The notes beneath the pieces were generated by a model. It was not told the origin of the DNA. It searched no databases and saw only the letters and a list, made by a program, of their open reading frames with translations. Made by a program: the position numbers and the translations under genes. Source: JAADDG01 sp964450755 (lineage in GTDB: Bacteria; Campylobacterota; Campylobacteria; Campylobacterales; JAADDG01). Taken from it: DNA of 30,293 nt. The stretch spans positions 1 through 30,293 of the forward strand of contig CAYVDJ010000049.1 of the NCBI GenBank assembly GCA_964450755.1. Direction: 5' to 3'. This document shows, piece by piece, positions 23,552-30,293 of this stretch (the stretch's first letter is position 1; each line of letters starts with the position of its first letter).

Positions 23552-24592
23552 TCAGATGCCCATAATATCTTTTACAGGTTTTTTTTTCAGGTTTTCTATC
23601 GATTTTTGCTTATCTTTTGTTATTTTGGATATGTTTGAAAAATAGAATTTATAAAGAGCCTCTTTGGTTTTTAGTTTTTGCATATCTATCATCTCTTTTA
23701 TCTCTTTTTTGAAATCCTCTTCATTTAAGATTTTATCAACCTCTATCACTATTTTGTCGGTTGCTATCCATCCTACAACAGCTCCTACAACTCCTCCCAC
23801 GGCAGCCCCAAAAGGTCCAAACAACGCTCCGGCTTCTGCACCTGCTGCCGCAGTTCCTCCGGCAGTGGAGGCTTTTGCTCCTATCTTTATAGATGCTTTT
23901 GCGGCTAGTTTTATTGCCAACTTTTTGCCCATTGTTTTTGAAAAGAGTTTTGCACCCAAAAAAGCTCCCGTTGCGGAAGCTCCGCTTGTTCCTGCGGCTT
24001 TGAGCAAATTCGGATAGGAGGATGTAAATCTCTTTAATGTATCCTTTTTGGTGATGTTTAGTATCTCTCCAAATAAAAAATCCGTTTCACTGTCATTTAG
24101 TTTCAAAATAGTTTTTATCCTTTTTTGCGTACGGTTAAAATCCTCTTTTAAAACAGTTTTCATTTCCTCTTTTATATCGTTTAAGGCACTGTTTAGATTT
24201 TTGTCAAAATTTGCCGGTTTAAAGAGCTTTTTTTCCAACATCTTTGCCATTTTATCGCTTAGGATCGATAAAAGTTCCGTATATTCTCCTCTAAGGCTGT
24301 AATGAAAATCTGCAAAGTTATCGATATGCAAATAGAGAGGTTCGTATGCTTTGTCTATGTTGTTGCAAATGGATTGTTTGATTTTCTCTTTTGATATTTT
24401 TGAAGAGTCTTTTATGATCTCCAAAATTTTTGGAGAATTTTCTTGCAGTTTTAAAAGCATCTCTTTATAGGAGAGTTTTTTTTCTTCTGTTTTGTTTAAA
24501 GCAGTTAGCGTTATCAAAAGATAAACCGCAGCTAAAATGAAGATGGTTATCCAAAACCATCTCCAAAAGACAATATAATCTTTTTTTGACAA
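23552..24592 (-). CDS. Membrane protein with glycine-zipper region, unknown function
   Basis: The 346-aa protein has one N-terminal transmembrane helix (about 9-32), a long charged helical region (about 35-195), then a striking Gly/Ala-rich hydrophobic stretch (about 199-280). That stretch has repeated GxxxG and AxxxG spacing (GAFLGAKL, GPFGAAVGGVVGAVVGW) and resembles glycine-zipper segments that insert in membranes. A charged helical tail follows. I do not recognise a family. The TTG start is supported by AAGGG nine bases upstream and by an extended TATAAT. It converges on the GGDEF gene with only seven bases between stops. Envelope-spanning or pore-like roles are speculative. Confidence 0.75.
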   Translation of the reverse strand: MSKKDYIVFWRWFWITIFILAAVYLLITLTALNKTEEKKLSYKEMLLKLQENSPKILEIIKDSSKISKEKIKQSICNNIDKAYEPLYLHIDNFADFHYSLRGEYTELLSILSDKMAKMLEKKLFKPANFDKNLNSALNDIKEEMKTVLKEDFNRTQKRIKTILKLNDSETDFLFGEILNITKKDTLKRFTSSYPNLLKAAGTSGASATGAFLGAKLFSKTMGKKLAIKLAAKASIKIGAKASTAGGTAAAGAEAGALFGPFGAAVGGVVGAVVGWIATDKIVIEVDKILNEEDFKKEIKEMIDMQKLKTKEALYKFYFSNISKITKDKQKSIENLKKKPVKDIMGI

Positions 24593-24615
24593 AGTTTTTA
24601 GCCCTTTTTTTGTAG

Positions 24616-24621
24616 ATTATA
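24616..24621 (-). promoter_or_regulatory. Extended -10 promoter for the glycine-zipper gene
   Basis: On the minus strand TATGCTATAAT gives a TGn extension and a perfect TATAAT, 23 bases before the TTG start at 24592. AAAGGG lies between. The promoter directly follows the hairpin at 24628-24653, so this gene is transcribed separately from the DHH gene. Confidence 0.6.
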
Positions 24622-24627
24622 GCATAA

Positions 24628-24653
24628 GAAAATGAGATTTGGATCTCATTTTC
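24628..24653 (-). terminator. Rho-independent terminator after the DHH gene
   Basis: GAAAATGAGAT pairs perfectly with ATCTCATTTTC around the four-base loop TTGG: an 11-bp stem starting five bases after the DHH stop codon. In the minus direction the stem ends in TTTTC followed by TTATG, moderately U-rich. A/T pairs at the base make it usable in both directions. Confidence 0.7.
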
Positions 24654-24657
24654 CAAA

Positions 24658-25605
24658 TTATGCCAAACAGTGGGCAGGTTCTTTCAATGCTTCTATGATC
24701 TCCTCAAGTACCTGATCGGCTTTGTCATGCTCTATCTGACAGGTTCCCGCCGCTAAATGACCGCCTCCGCCGTATTTTAACATCAAATCACCGATATTTG
24801 CTTTTGAAGATCTGTTTATGATCGATTTTCCTACTGCAAAAACGGTATTTTGCTTTTTAAATCCCCAAATCCTGTGTATGGAAACATTACAAAGAGGATA
24901 AAGAGCATAGATCATAAATCTGTTACCCGGATAGATAGTCTCTTCATTTGTCAAATCAAGCAACGCAACATTATCATGGATTGTAGTGCATCTTTTTATC
25001 TGATGGATAAATTCTTTGGAATATTTGTTATAAAGTTCAACTCTTTCAACAACATCGGGAAGTTTTAAGATATCCTCTATATCATGATCTTTGCAGTAAT
25101 CTATAAGATCCATCATGAGATTGTAATTTGAAATTCTAAAGTGGTGGAATCTCCCAAGACCGGTTCTGGCATCCATCAAAAAACTGAGAAGATCCCAACC
25201 TTTTGGGTTTAAAATATCATCTGCGCTGAACATTGCCGCATCTGCTTTGTTTGCCGCATCCATCATCGGGCGAAATTTTTCAGGAAAAGAATCATCTCCT
25301 CCGTAATACTGATAAACCACTTCGGCAGCAGAGGGGGCATCGGCAACGATTATGTGATTGTCTCTTGCCTCTTTGTTTCTTACCGTTTCGCTTGAGTGGT
25401 GATCAAATGCCAAACCGACCCCTTCTACAAAGGGCAGATTTGTCGTTATATCTCTTGAAGTTATCTCTATCTTGCCGTCTTGCATGTCTTTTGGATGTAC
25501 GAATTTGATATGATCTATCAAATCAAGATGCTTTAAAAGCACAGCACACACCAACCCGTCCATATCGCTTCTTGTTACAAGTCTATATTTCTTCTTTTGC
25601 GTCAT
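24658..25605 (-). CDS. DHH-family phosphoesterase
   Basis: The 315-aa cytoplasmic protein has the two-domain DHH/DHHA1 build: RSDMDG (12-17) as first metal motif, FDHHSS (67-72) as the DHH motif, and the C-terminal KYGGGGHLAAG loop for substrate phosphate. Relatives include exopolyphosphatases, oligoribonuclease/pAp phosphatases (NrnA) and cyclic-di-AMP phosphodiesterases. Which substrate applies here cannot be read off; DMDG in place of DADG is seen in an exopolyphosphatase-like subgroup. The ATG at 25605 is chosen because AAGGAAA precedes it; an in-frame TTG extension to 25698 lacks support. Confidence 0.9.
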   Translation of the reverse strand: MTQKKKYRLVTRSDMDGLVCAVLLKHLDLIDHIKFVHPKDMQDGKIEITSRDITTNLPFVEGVGLAFDHHSSETVRNKEARDNHIIVADAPSAAEVVYQYYGGDDSFPEKFRPMMDAANKADAAMFSADDILNPKGWDLLSFLMDARTGLGRFHHFRISNYNLMMDLIDYCKDHDIEDILKLPDVVERVELYNKYSKEFIHQIKRCTTIHDNVALLDLTNEETIYPGNRFMIYALYPLCNVSIHRIWGFKKQNTVFAVGKSIINRSSKANIGDLMLKYGGGGHLAAGTCQIEHDKADQVLEEIIEALKEPAHCLA

Positions 25606-25694
25606 ACCGATTTCCTTTTTTACTTTGTAAAAATTTCTTATATAAATCGGCATATTCTGATAAAAATGCAGATGTAACAAAAAGATACTATCTC

Positions 25695-25832
25695 TCAAGC
25701 CACCTTTTCAAAAGAAAAATCCACAACTTCAATCATTCTTTTTTTGGATTTCGCTTCAAAAACAACAGCTTCCAGGTTTCGGGCTACTTCATCGCATAAA
25801 GAAAACAACACTGATGACCAAATCTCTTTCAA
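25695..25832 (-). other. Possible 45-aa ORF or gene remnant
   Basis: In the 264-base gap between the DHH gene and the PP0621-like gene, the minus strand keeps one frame open from TTG (25832) to TGA (25695). It encodes a protein-like sequence with DEVARNLEAVVFEAK and KKRMIEVVDFSFEKVA. The composition (charged residues alternating with Val/Ile/Phe) looks more like a real protein end than random AT-rich DNA. There is no ribosome site at the TTG; a GTG at 25811 is also weak. It may be a small protein or the tail of a decayed gene. Confidence 0.3.
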
Positions 25833-25839
25833 AAAATGT

Positions 25840-25845
25840 TACAAT
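25840..25845 (+). promoter_or_regulatory. Extended -10 promoter for the PP0621-like/HtpX operon
   Basis: TGTTACAAT provides a TGn extension and TACAAT 25 bases upstream of the ATG at 25870. AAAGG precedes the ATG. It would drive the PP0621-like, 130-aa and htpX genes together. Confidence 0.5.
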
Positions 25846-25869
25846 AATAAATAAATATGAAAGGTAACA

Positions 25870-26100
25870 ATGATATTTAAATTTATTATTTTAGCTGTTA
25901 TTATCTATATAATCTATTTGACATTTTTTAAAAAAGAGAGTGTAGTGGCAAGGAAAGAGCATAAACCAAGAGCAAAAAAAGAGGAAGATAGTGAGATAAT
26001 GGTGGAGTGTGTGAAATGCGGTGTTTTTATCAGTTCCAAGGAGGCTATTATAAAAGATGGTAAATATTACTGTTCAAAAGAGTGTGCGGAGCTTAAATAG
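25870..26100 (+). CDS. PP0621-family membrane-anchored zinc-ribbon-like protein
   Basis: The 76-aa protein has an N-terminal transmembrane helix (about 3-19), a basic linker and a small Cys-rich module CVKCG...YYCSKEC (about 45-73). The four Cys (CxxC and CxxxC) suggest a treble-clef or zinc-ribbon fold facing the cytoplasm, since the linker next to the membrane is strongly basic. The shape matches PP0621-family proteins, which have no known role. The stop TAG is followed at once by the ATG of the next gene, so the genes are coupled. Confidence 0.8.
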   Translation: MIFKFIILAVIIYIIYLTFFKKESVVARKEHKPRAKKEEDSEIMVECVKCGVFISSKEAIIKDGKYYCSKECAELK

Positions 26101-26493
26101 ATGATTATCATAGGACATCCTCTTGTGGATTTTAAACCTTTTTATAAGATAGGTGATATAAAAAGCATTAAAAACACTCCTCCAAACAGTATCTTGCTGT
26201 TTGAATTTAATGAAAATAAAATTTCATATTTTAGATATTGTAGAGAAAACGATATCTCTTTTGCGGTTGAAGTAAAAGATACAAAAGAGCTTTTGATCAC
26301 AAATGCCAATAAAGCCTCTTTTGCTCTTCTTTCTTTGAAATTTGCAAAAGAGGCTCAAAAACTGGCTGATGATTATTTGTTTGATATGAGAATTTTGGCT
26401 AAAATAGAGAGTGAAGAAGAGATGATAAAAATGTCTCATGAAAGAATTGACGGAGTTATATTTAAAAGGAGTATAATCGATGGAGAGAGTTAA
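26101..26493 (+). CDS. Conserved hypothetical protein (130 aa)
   Basis: The 130-aa soluble protein alternates beta- and helix-forming segments: MIIIGHPLVDF at the start, ILLFEFNENKISYFRYCRENDISFAVEVKD, then a Lys/Ala helix region and a short GVIFKRSIIDGES tail. The alternation could suit a Rossmann-like small domain. No signal, membrane segment or catalytic motif is evident, and I do not recognise the family. It follows the PP0621-like gene with no gap and overlaps htpX by 14 bases, so it is part of one operon. A role in supporting HtpX or membrane quality control is only a context guess. Confidence 0.75.
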   Translation: MIIIGHPLVDFKPFYKIGDIKSIKNTPPNSILLFEFNENKISYFRYCRENDISFAVEVKDTKELLITNANKASFALLSLKFAKEAQKLADDYLFDMRILAKIESEEEMIKMSHERIDGVIFKRSIIDGES

Positions 26494-27334
26494 AACTATA
26501 TTTTTATTGACGCTTTTAACGCTTCTTTTTATCTGGATAGGTGGAATATTCGGAGGAAAAACGGGGATGCTGATCGCTCTTGTGATGGCGGGAGTGATGA
26601 ACTTTGTAAGTTATTTTTATTCGGACAAACTTGTTTTAAAACAGTATCATGCTATTGAGGTAACTGAAGAGGAAGCTCCAAAACTCTATCAGATTGTTAG
26701 AAATCTCTCAAGGAAAGCAAAACTTCCGATGCCCAAAGTTTATATCATCCCAGAAGATGTTCCAAATGCTTTTGCCACCGGAAGAAATCCCGAACATGCG
26801 GCTGTTGCCGTAACAGAAGGACTTTTGAATCTTTTGAGTGAAGAGGAGGTGGAAGCTGTTTTGGCACATGAATTGAGTCATGTCAAGCATTATGATATTT
26901 TGGTGGGAACAGTAGCGGCGACAATAGCCGGAGCTATAGCGATGATAGCCAATATGATGCAGTTTGGTGCAATGTTTGGAATGGGCGGAAGTGATGAGGA
27001 GAGACCAAATCCGATTGTTATGCTGATCCTTGCCGTTATTTTGCCGATAGCGGCGAGTGTTATCCAGATGGCTGTCAGCAGAAACAGAGAATTTATGGCA
27101 GATGAGGGGGCTGCGATGATCACGGCTCATCCCGAATGGCTGCAAAGCGCTTTGATAAAACTTGAAAATTACAATGCAAGAGGTTTTTTACCCGAAGCTA
27201 CGCCCGAGAGTGCGCATATGTTTATCATAAATCCTTTTACCGGTAAAAACATATCTTTTAAGTCGCTCTTTTCCACTCATCCGAGTACTCAGGAGAGAAT
27301 AGAGAGATTGGAGGAGTTAAAAAAGAAAATATAG
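26480..27334 (+). CDS. htpX: Membrane zinc protease HtpX
   Basis: HtpX is an inner-membrane M48 metalloprotease that cuts damaged or misfolded membrane proteins from the cytoplasmic side. The 284-aa product has N-terminal helices (about 6-21, 27-46), the zinc motif HELSH (130-134) and the third ligand region REFMADEGA with Glu204. Two more membrane helices (about 142-162 and 178-198) flank the metal site. The C-terminal STHPSTQERIERLEEL is typical. The ATG at 26480 has AAAAGGAG (26464-26471) in front, inside the previous gene. Confidence 0.96.
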   Translation: MERVKTIFLLTLLTLLFIWIGGIFGGKTGMLIALVMAGVMNFVSYFYSDKLVLKQYHAIEVTEEEAPKLYQIVRNLSRKAKLPMPKVYIIPEDVPNAFATGRNPEHAAVAVTEGLLNLLSEEEVEAVLAHELSHVKHYDILVGTVAATIAGAIAMIANMMQFGAMFGMGGSDEERPNPIVMLILAVILPIAASVIQMAVSRNREFMADEGAAMITAHPEWLQSALIKLENYNARGFLPEATPESAHMFIINPFTGKNISFKSLFSTHPSTQERIERLEELKKKI

Positions 27335-27367
27335 AAGGGATTTTAAATCTTTTTAAGTTAGTTAAAA

Positions 27368-27373
27368 TATAAT
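27368..27373 (+). promoter_or_regulatory. -10 box for the multihaem cytochrome gene
   Basis: A perfect TATAAT sits 33 bases before the ATG at 27406, preceded by TTTTTAAG at roughly -35. GAGGGAC is the ribosome site. This separates the cytochrome gene from the htpX operon. Confidence 0.55.
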
Positions 27374-27405
27374 TTCGGTTCAATTTCAAAGGGAAAGAGG
27401 GACAA

Positions 27406-28512
27406 ATGAAGAAAATATTTTTACTAACAGCAGTTACTGTTTATACACTGTTTGCAGCGCATACTTTTGCACCCAACCAAAAGTGCAAAAGTTGTCATCC
27501 GAATATCTACAAAGAGTTTCAATCAACTCAACATGCAAACTCAACGATTTTCAAAGATGAGATCCATGCGGCGGTTTGGAAGAAAAATCCAAAACATCTA
27601 AAAGCCAAAAAATATGGTTGTGCAAAATGCCATACTCCGGCGGCTGATGATATAGACAAGTTAAAACAAAAAGGTGTGGCATATCTACCAAATATCAATA
27701 ATGCTACCCAAAACGAAGGTGTCTCATGCGCATATTGTCATAGAATAGAATCAATAAAACATGCAAAGAAGATGAACAGCAATATCATATCCAAAGAGCC
27801 GAAAAAATATTTCGGTACTTTAGATGATCATATAAAATCGCCTTTTCATAAGATAGATACGACAAATCAAAACTTCAAAAACGGGAATGTCTGTATCGGC
27901 TGTCATTCCCATAAAAAAAACAAGTTTGGACTCAATGTCTGTTCAACCAATATTGCCAACGAAATGGACGGCGCAAACTGTGTAAGTTGCCACATGCCTA
28001 AAGTAAAAGGAAGCGTATCAAATCTAAGAGAAACAAAAACCCACACATTTCACGGATTTCCCGGAACTCACTCTCATCCTGATATGCTCTCAAAATATGT
28101 CGATATAGAGTTTCTAAGGGATATCAAAGATTTTCAGATAGCCGTGAACAATAAAAGTTCCCATGCTCTGACACTTCATCCTATGCGTTTGATGAAGCTG
28201 AATGTTAAAGTGACAAGAGATGGCAAAGAGATAAAATTTCCTTCCAAAATTTTTGTTCGTGCCATAGGAGTCAACGGTAAACCCACTCCTCCGTGGTTGG
28301 CAAAAGAGATAGTCAAAGATACAAGCATAAAAGCAAATGAGAAGAGAGTTATAAAGTATGATTTTGAACTGAAAAAAGGAGATATTGTAAAAGCCGAACT
28401 TGGATATTATCTTGTCAATCCAAAACTTCACAAAAAATTTGGACTTCAAAATAATAAAAAAGCTACCGCTTTTACTGTTTTGAAAAGTAAAACTTTCAAT
28501 ATAAAAAAGTAA
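27406..28512 (+). CDS. Exported five-haem c-type cytochrome
   Basis: The 368-aa product has a signal sequence (about 1-18) and five CXXCH haem sites: CKSCH (27-31), CAKCH (72-76), CAYCH (108-112), CIGCH (163-167) and CVSCH (192-196). All sit in the N-terminal 200 residues. The remainder (about 200-368) is haem-free and beta-rich, with a His-rich link (THTFHGFPGTHSH). This resembles the cytochrome c554/NrfB-like multihaem group, with an added beta domain. It would carry electrons in the periplasm, possibly from menaquinol to an acceptor enzyme. No dedicated cytochrome partner genes flank it. The stop is five bases from the convergent DUF309 gene. Confidence 0.9.
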   Translation: MKKIFLLTAVTVYTLFAAHTFAPNQKCKSCHPNIYKEFQSTQHANSTIFKDEIHAAVWKKNPKHLKAKKYGCAKCHTPAADDIDKLKQKGVAYLPNINNATQNEGVSCAYCHRIESIKHAKKMNSNIISKEPKKYFGTLDDHIKSPFHKIDTTNQNFKNGNVCIGCHSHKKNKFGLNVCSTNIANEMDGANCVSCHMPKVKGSVSNLRETKTHTFHGFPGTHSHPDMLSKYVDIEFLRDIKDFQIAVNNKSSHALTLHPMRLMKLNVKVTRDGKEIKFPSKIFVRAIGVNGKPTPPWLAKEIVKDTSIKANEKRVIKYDFELKKGDIVKAELGYYLVNPKLHKKFGLQNNKKATAFTVLKSKTFNIKK

Positions 28513-28517
28513 GAGCC

Positions 28518-28832
28518 TTAGAGAGGTAATCTCTCTTTGGCCAAATTTTCAAGCAGTTTATCCGCTTCGCAAAAAAGTTCATAGCCTTCTATGCCTTTTT
28601 GTTTTAAGGGAAGATATTTTATATAGACTCCCCAGAGATTTTTGGCTCCTTTCATATTTCCCCGTCTTACCAACTCAAAAACACTTGCTGCGTTGATATA
28701 ACCTTTTAAAAGATTTGCAAGAGGATTTGAATTTTTTTTATACTCTTTCCATACACTTTCCAAACATTCATGAGCCTCTTTAAACTCTTCATTCTCTATA
28801 TGTTTTATAAATATTTTTAATGATTTTTGCAT
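28518..28832 (-). CDS. DUF309 family protein
   Basis: The 104-aa protein is all-helical with the DUF309 pattern EFKEAHECLESVWKEY (16-31), then NLLKGYINAASVFELVRRGN. The conserved AHE...E...W residues are present. DUF309 proteins are small helical domains of unknown role, and some carry a metal-like cluster. The start is two bases after the YpfJ-type gene stop, so both share a transcript. No motif suggests an enzyme activity. Confidence 0.85.
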   Translation of the reverse strand: MQKSLKIFIKHIENEEFKEAHECLESVWKEYKKNSNPLANLLKGYINAASVFELVRRGNMKGAKNLWGVYIKYLPLKQKGIEGYELFCEADKLLENLAKERLPL

Positions 28833-28834
28833 TA

Positions 28835-29683
28835 CTATCTTACCACTTTAAAAGTATTACATGCATTGATATTTCCGCTTTGATAACCTGTATAAAACCA
28901 TTTTTTTCTCTGCTGTGCGCTTCCATGTGTAAAAGAGTCCGGTACGACATAACCTTGAGAGTTTTTTTGCAATGTGTCGTCTCCTATCCTTGAAGCCGCA
29001 TACAATGCTTCGTCTATATCTCCGGCATCGAGGATATGATTTTTCTGTTCGTCTATCCTTGCCCATACCCCGGCGAAACAGTCTGCCTGAAGTTCTGTTT
29101 TTACAGAGAGTCTGTTTGCTTCTCTTTTGTTTAAAACCCTCTCTTTTTCATGGACTTTTGGCAATATTCCCAAAAGATTTTGCACATGATGACCTATCTC
29201 ATGAGCTACGACATAAGCCTGTGCAAAATCCCCCTGTGCATGAAATCTGTTATGCAGTTCGTCGAAAAATCCCAAATCTATATAAACTTTTTGATCAACA
29301 GGACAGTAAAAAGGACCGGTTGCACTGTTTGCACTTCCACATGCCGAAGAGGTGTAACCTTTGAACAGAACCAAAGTCGGTTTTTTATATCTCATACCGT
29401 TTCTTTCAAAAACATCACTCCAGACATCTTCCGTATCTTTTAAAACCACGCTGACAAATTTGGCATATTCTTGCTCTTTTGGACTTGGATGATACTCTTT
29501 TGTGCTTGGAGCCTGAGACATGGACTCAGACAGTACGGCATTTAAAACAGCTCCGATGTCTCCCCCGCTCATAAAATAGGTAATAGCAGCAGTCAAAATT
29601 ATACCGCTGATTGTCAATTTTTTGCCTCTGGTGCTTCTTCTGTCCTCGATATTGGAACTTCCTTCTCTATCTCTCCATTTCAT
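28835..29683 (-). CDS. Neutral zinc metallopeptidase, YpfJ family
   Basis: The 282-aa protein has a charged start, one membrane helix (about 23-38, ISGIILTAAITYFMSG), a Ser/Lys linker and a zinc-peptidase domain. The HEIGH motif (161-165) and QADCFAGVWA match the YpfJ-type family, and SFTHGSAQQRKKWF is the typical C-terminal block. Cysteines in TSSACGSANSATGPFYCP may form a disulfide if the domain is periplasmic. The substrates are unknown. GGAG lies before the ATG. Confidence 0.92.
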   Translation of the reverse strand: MKWRDREGSSNIEDRRSTRGKKLTISGIILTAAITYFMSGGDIGAVLNAVLSESMSQAPSTKEYHPSPKEQEYAKFVSVVLKDTEDVWSDVFERNGMRYKKPTLVLFKGYTSSACGSANSATGPFYCPVDQKVYIDLGFFDELHNRFHAQGDFAQAYVVAHEIGHHVQNLLGILPKVHEKERVLNKREANRLSVKTELQADCFAGVWARIDEQKNHILDAGDIDEALYAASRIGDDTLQKNSQGYVVPDSFTHGSAQQRKKWFYTGYQSGNINACNTFKVVR

Positions 29684-29708
29684 ATATACTCCATATAAAA
29701 GTTCTTGA

Positions 29709-29725
29709 TATGATTATATATCATA
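29709..29725. promoter_or_regulatory. Palindrome containing the -10 box of the YpfJ-type gene
   Basis: TATGAT and ATCATA are separated by five bases. On the minus strand the centre contains TATAAT (plus-strand ATTATA, 29713-29718), 30 bases before the start codon. The symmetry over the -10 element could be an operator, but arms of six AT-rich base pairs can also arise by chance. Confidence 0.35.
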
Positions 29726-29860
29726 CTGCAAAAGTTGTCAAGATAGGAGTTGTCATAAAAAGTTGCATTGGATATAGGTCGATTTTATCACAACCTGTTG
29801 TATTTTTGATAAAGTATTAGGGAGAAAAATAAAATGATGAATTAGATGAATTTGATTTTT

Positions 29861-29878
29861 TATGCCATTTATGGCATA
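29861..29878. promoter_or_regulatory. 18-bp perfect palindrome, probable operator of the HTH gene
   Basis: TATGCCAT-TT-ATGGCATA is a perfect inverted repeat with eight-base arms. It sits between TTGATT (29852-29857) and CATACT (29875-29880), the best -35 and -10 candidates for the HTH gene (17-base spacing). That placement is what a self-repressing regulator would use. A second weaker repeat, TTTAG...CTAAA, lies just downstream. Confidence 0.6.
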
Positions 29879-29923
29879 CTATATTTAGTTTTATCTAAAA
29901 AGTATCTCTAAATAAGGTTTATT

Positions 29924-30293
29924 ATGAACAGAAAAGATTTAATATCAAAAGTTATAAAGAGAAAAAAAGCTTTAAATCTGACAATAGAACAAATCGCAAA
30001 TTTAACAGGTTTGGGATATAGAACGGTTGCAAGATTTTTCGGTGGTGCGGATGTAAAATTAAGTACTGTAGAAAAGATAACAAATATTTTAGGTTTGGAT
30101 TTTGCAGGTAATGAAATTATAAGCAAAGAAAAACTTTTAGAAAAAAGAGCCAAACAAAAAGCTTTATATATTGTTTCTTTAGTTCAAGATACCTCTTCTT
30201 TGGAAGAACAAGGATTAAGTAATAATAGATTAAAAGAGCTTTTAGAGTTTACAAAAAATCAATTTTTAAATGAAAATAGAAAACTTTTATGGG
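29924..30293 (+). CDS. Helix-turn-helix regulator, XRE-like (cut by window end)
   Basis: From ATG at 29924 an open frame runs 123 codons to the window edge with no stop. Residues 20-60 form an XRE/HTH_3-type domain (LTIEQIANLTGLGYRTVARF, then VKLSTVEKITNILGLDF). A second helical part follows, with KQKALYIVSLVQDTSSLEEQ and a basic end (ENRKLLW). Such a two-part layout is common in antitoxin-type regulators, but the partner gene would lie beyond this window. AAGG (29914-29917) is the ribosome site, and an 18-bp palindrome lies upstream, consistent with autoregulation. Confidence 0.8.
   Translation, partial: MNRKDLISKVIKRKKALNLTIEQIANLTGLGYRTVARFFGGADVKLSTVEKITNILGLDFAGNEIISKEKLLEKRAKQKALYIVSLVQDTSSLEEQGLSNNRLKELLEFTKNQFLNENRKLLW

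Noticed and set aside
25606..25698. 31-codon extension of the DHH phosphoesterase from a TTG
   Set aside because: The extension is hydrophobic and unlike the family; AAGGAAA fits the ATG at 25605.
29790..29801. ACAAC-CT-GTTGT inverted repeat in the YpfJ/HTH gap
   Set aside because: Five-base arms are short enough to arise by chance, and it has no clear relation to either start.
1..30293. CRISPR arrays, tRNA or rRNA genes, insertion sequences, prophage genes
   Set aside because: No regularly spaced repeats, tRNA-like cloverleaf, rRNA sequence, transposase or phage structural gene was recognised in any gap; gaps are all under 300 bases.

Overview
The window is low-GC, densely packed chromosomal DNA from a Campylobacterota (Epsilonproteobacteria) bacterium. 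The evidence is the gene repertoire and order: recA-eno-ftsB-like-AMIN on one strand, divergent from mqnD-fliQ-murB, an order I associate with Campylobacter and relatives. An MqnD of the futalosine menaquinone route and a flagellar FliQ agree with this. The multihaem cytochrome and the c-di-GMP and ammonium genes would suit a free-living, respiring member such as a Sulfurimonas- or Sulfurovum-like organism. The genus cannot be fixed by eye.

Layout. (1) 1-160: a hairpin-forming intergenic repeat. (2) 161-3377, minus: pyrG-recJ. (3) 3439-6161, plus: a DUF4139-type envelope protein, an MBL-fold hydrolase and a protein of unknown function. (4) 6145-11757, minus: a tightly overlapped six-gene Bat-type (MoxR/VWA) operon in the order batA, batB-batC fusion, batD, moxR, DUF58, small membrane protein. 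(5) 11867-19407, minus: recA, eno, ftsB-like, AMIN protein, ubiE, periplasmic cyclophilin, glnK, amt and phosphomannomutase/phosphoglucomutase, ending in a hairpin. A coiled-coil gene lies just upstream. (6) 20164-23544, plus: mqnD-fliQ-murB, a second copy of the hairpin repeat, then a REC-GGDEF protein. (7) 23552-25605, minus: a glycine-zipper membrane protein and a DHH phosphoesterase. (8) 25870-28512, plus: PP0621-like protein, a 130-aa unknown, HtpX, then a five-haem cytochrome c. (9) 28518-29683, minus: DUF309 protein and YpfJ-type metallopeptidase. (10) 29924-end, plus: an HTH regulator cut by the window edge, preceded by a perfect 18-bp palindrome.

Functional themes. Several genes deal with envelope quality or assembly: the Bat operon, HtpX, YpfJ-type protease, cyclophilin, AMIN protein, MurB and FtsB-like protein. 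MqnD and UbiE bracket menaquinone synthesis, which would feed electrons toward c-type cytochromes such as the one here. GlnK-Amt is the standard ammonium uptake pair. The REC-GGDEF protein has an intact catalytic motif and inhibitory site.

No tRNA, rRNA, CRISPR array, insertion sequence or prophage was seen. The least conventional items are: the paired hairpin repeat (1-156 and 22120-22211); a Bat operon with moxR-DUF58 downstream rather than upstream and a DUF58 protein that seems to have lost its metal-site motif; a 20-bp perfect palindrome in front of the cyclophilin RBS; the glycine-zipper protein; and the truncated HTH gene with its operator-like palindrome. All readings were made by eye without database searches.
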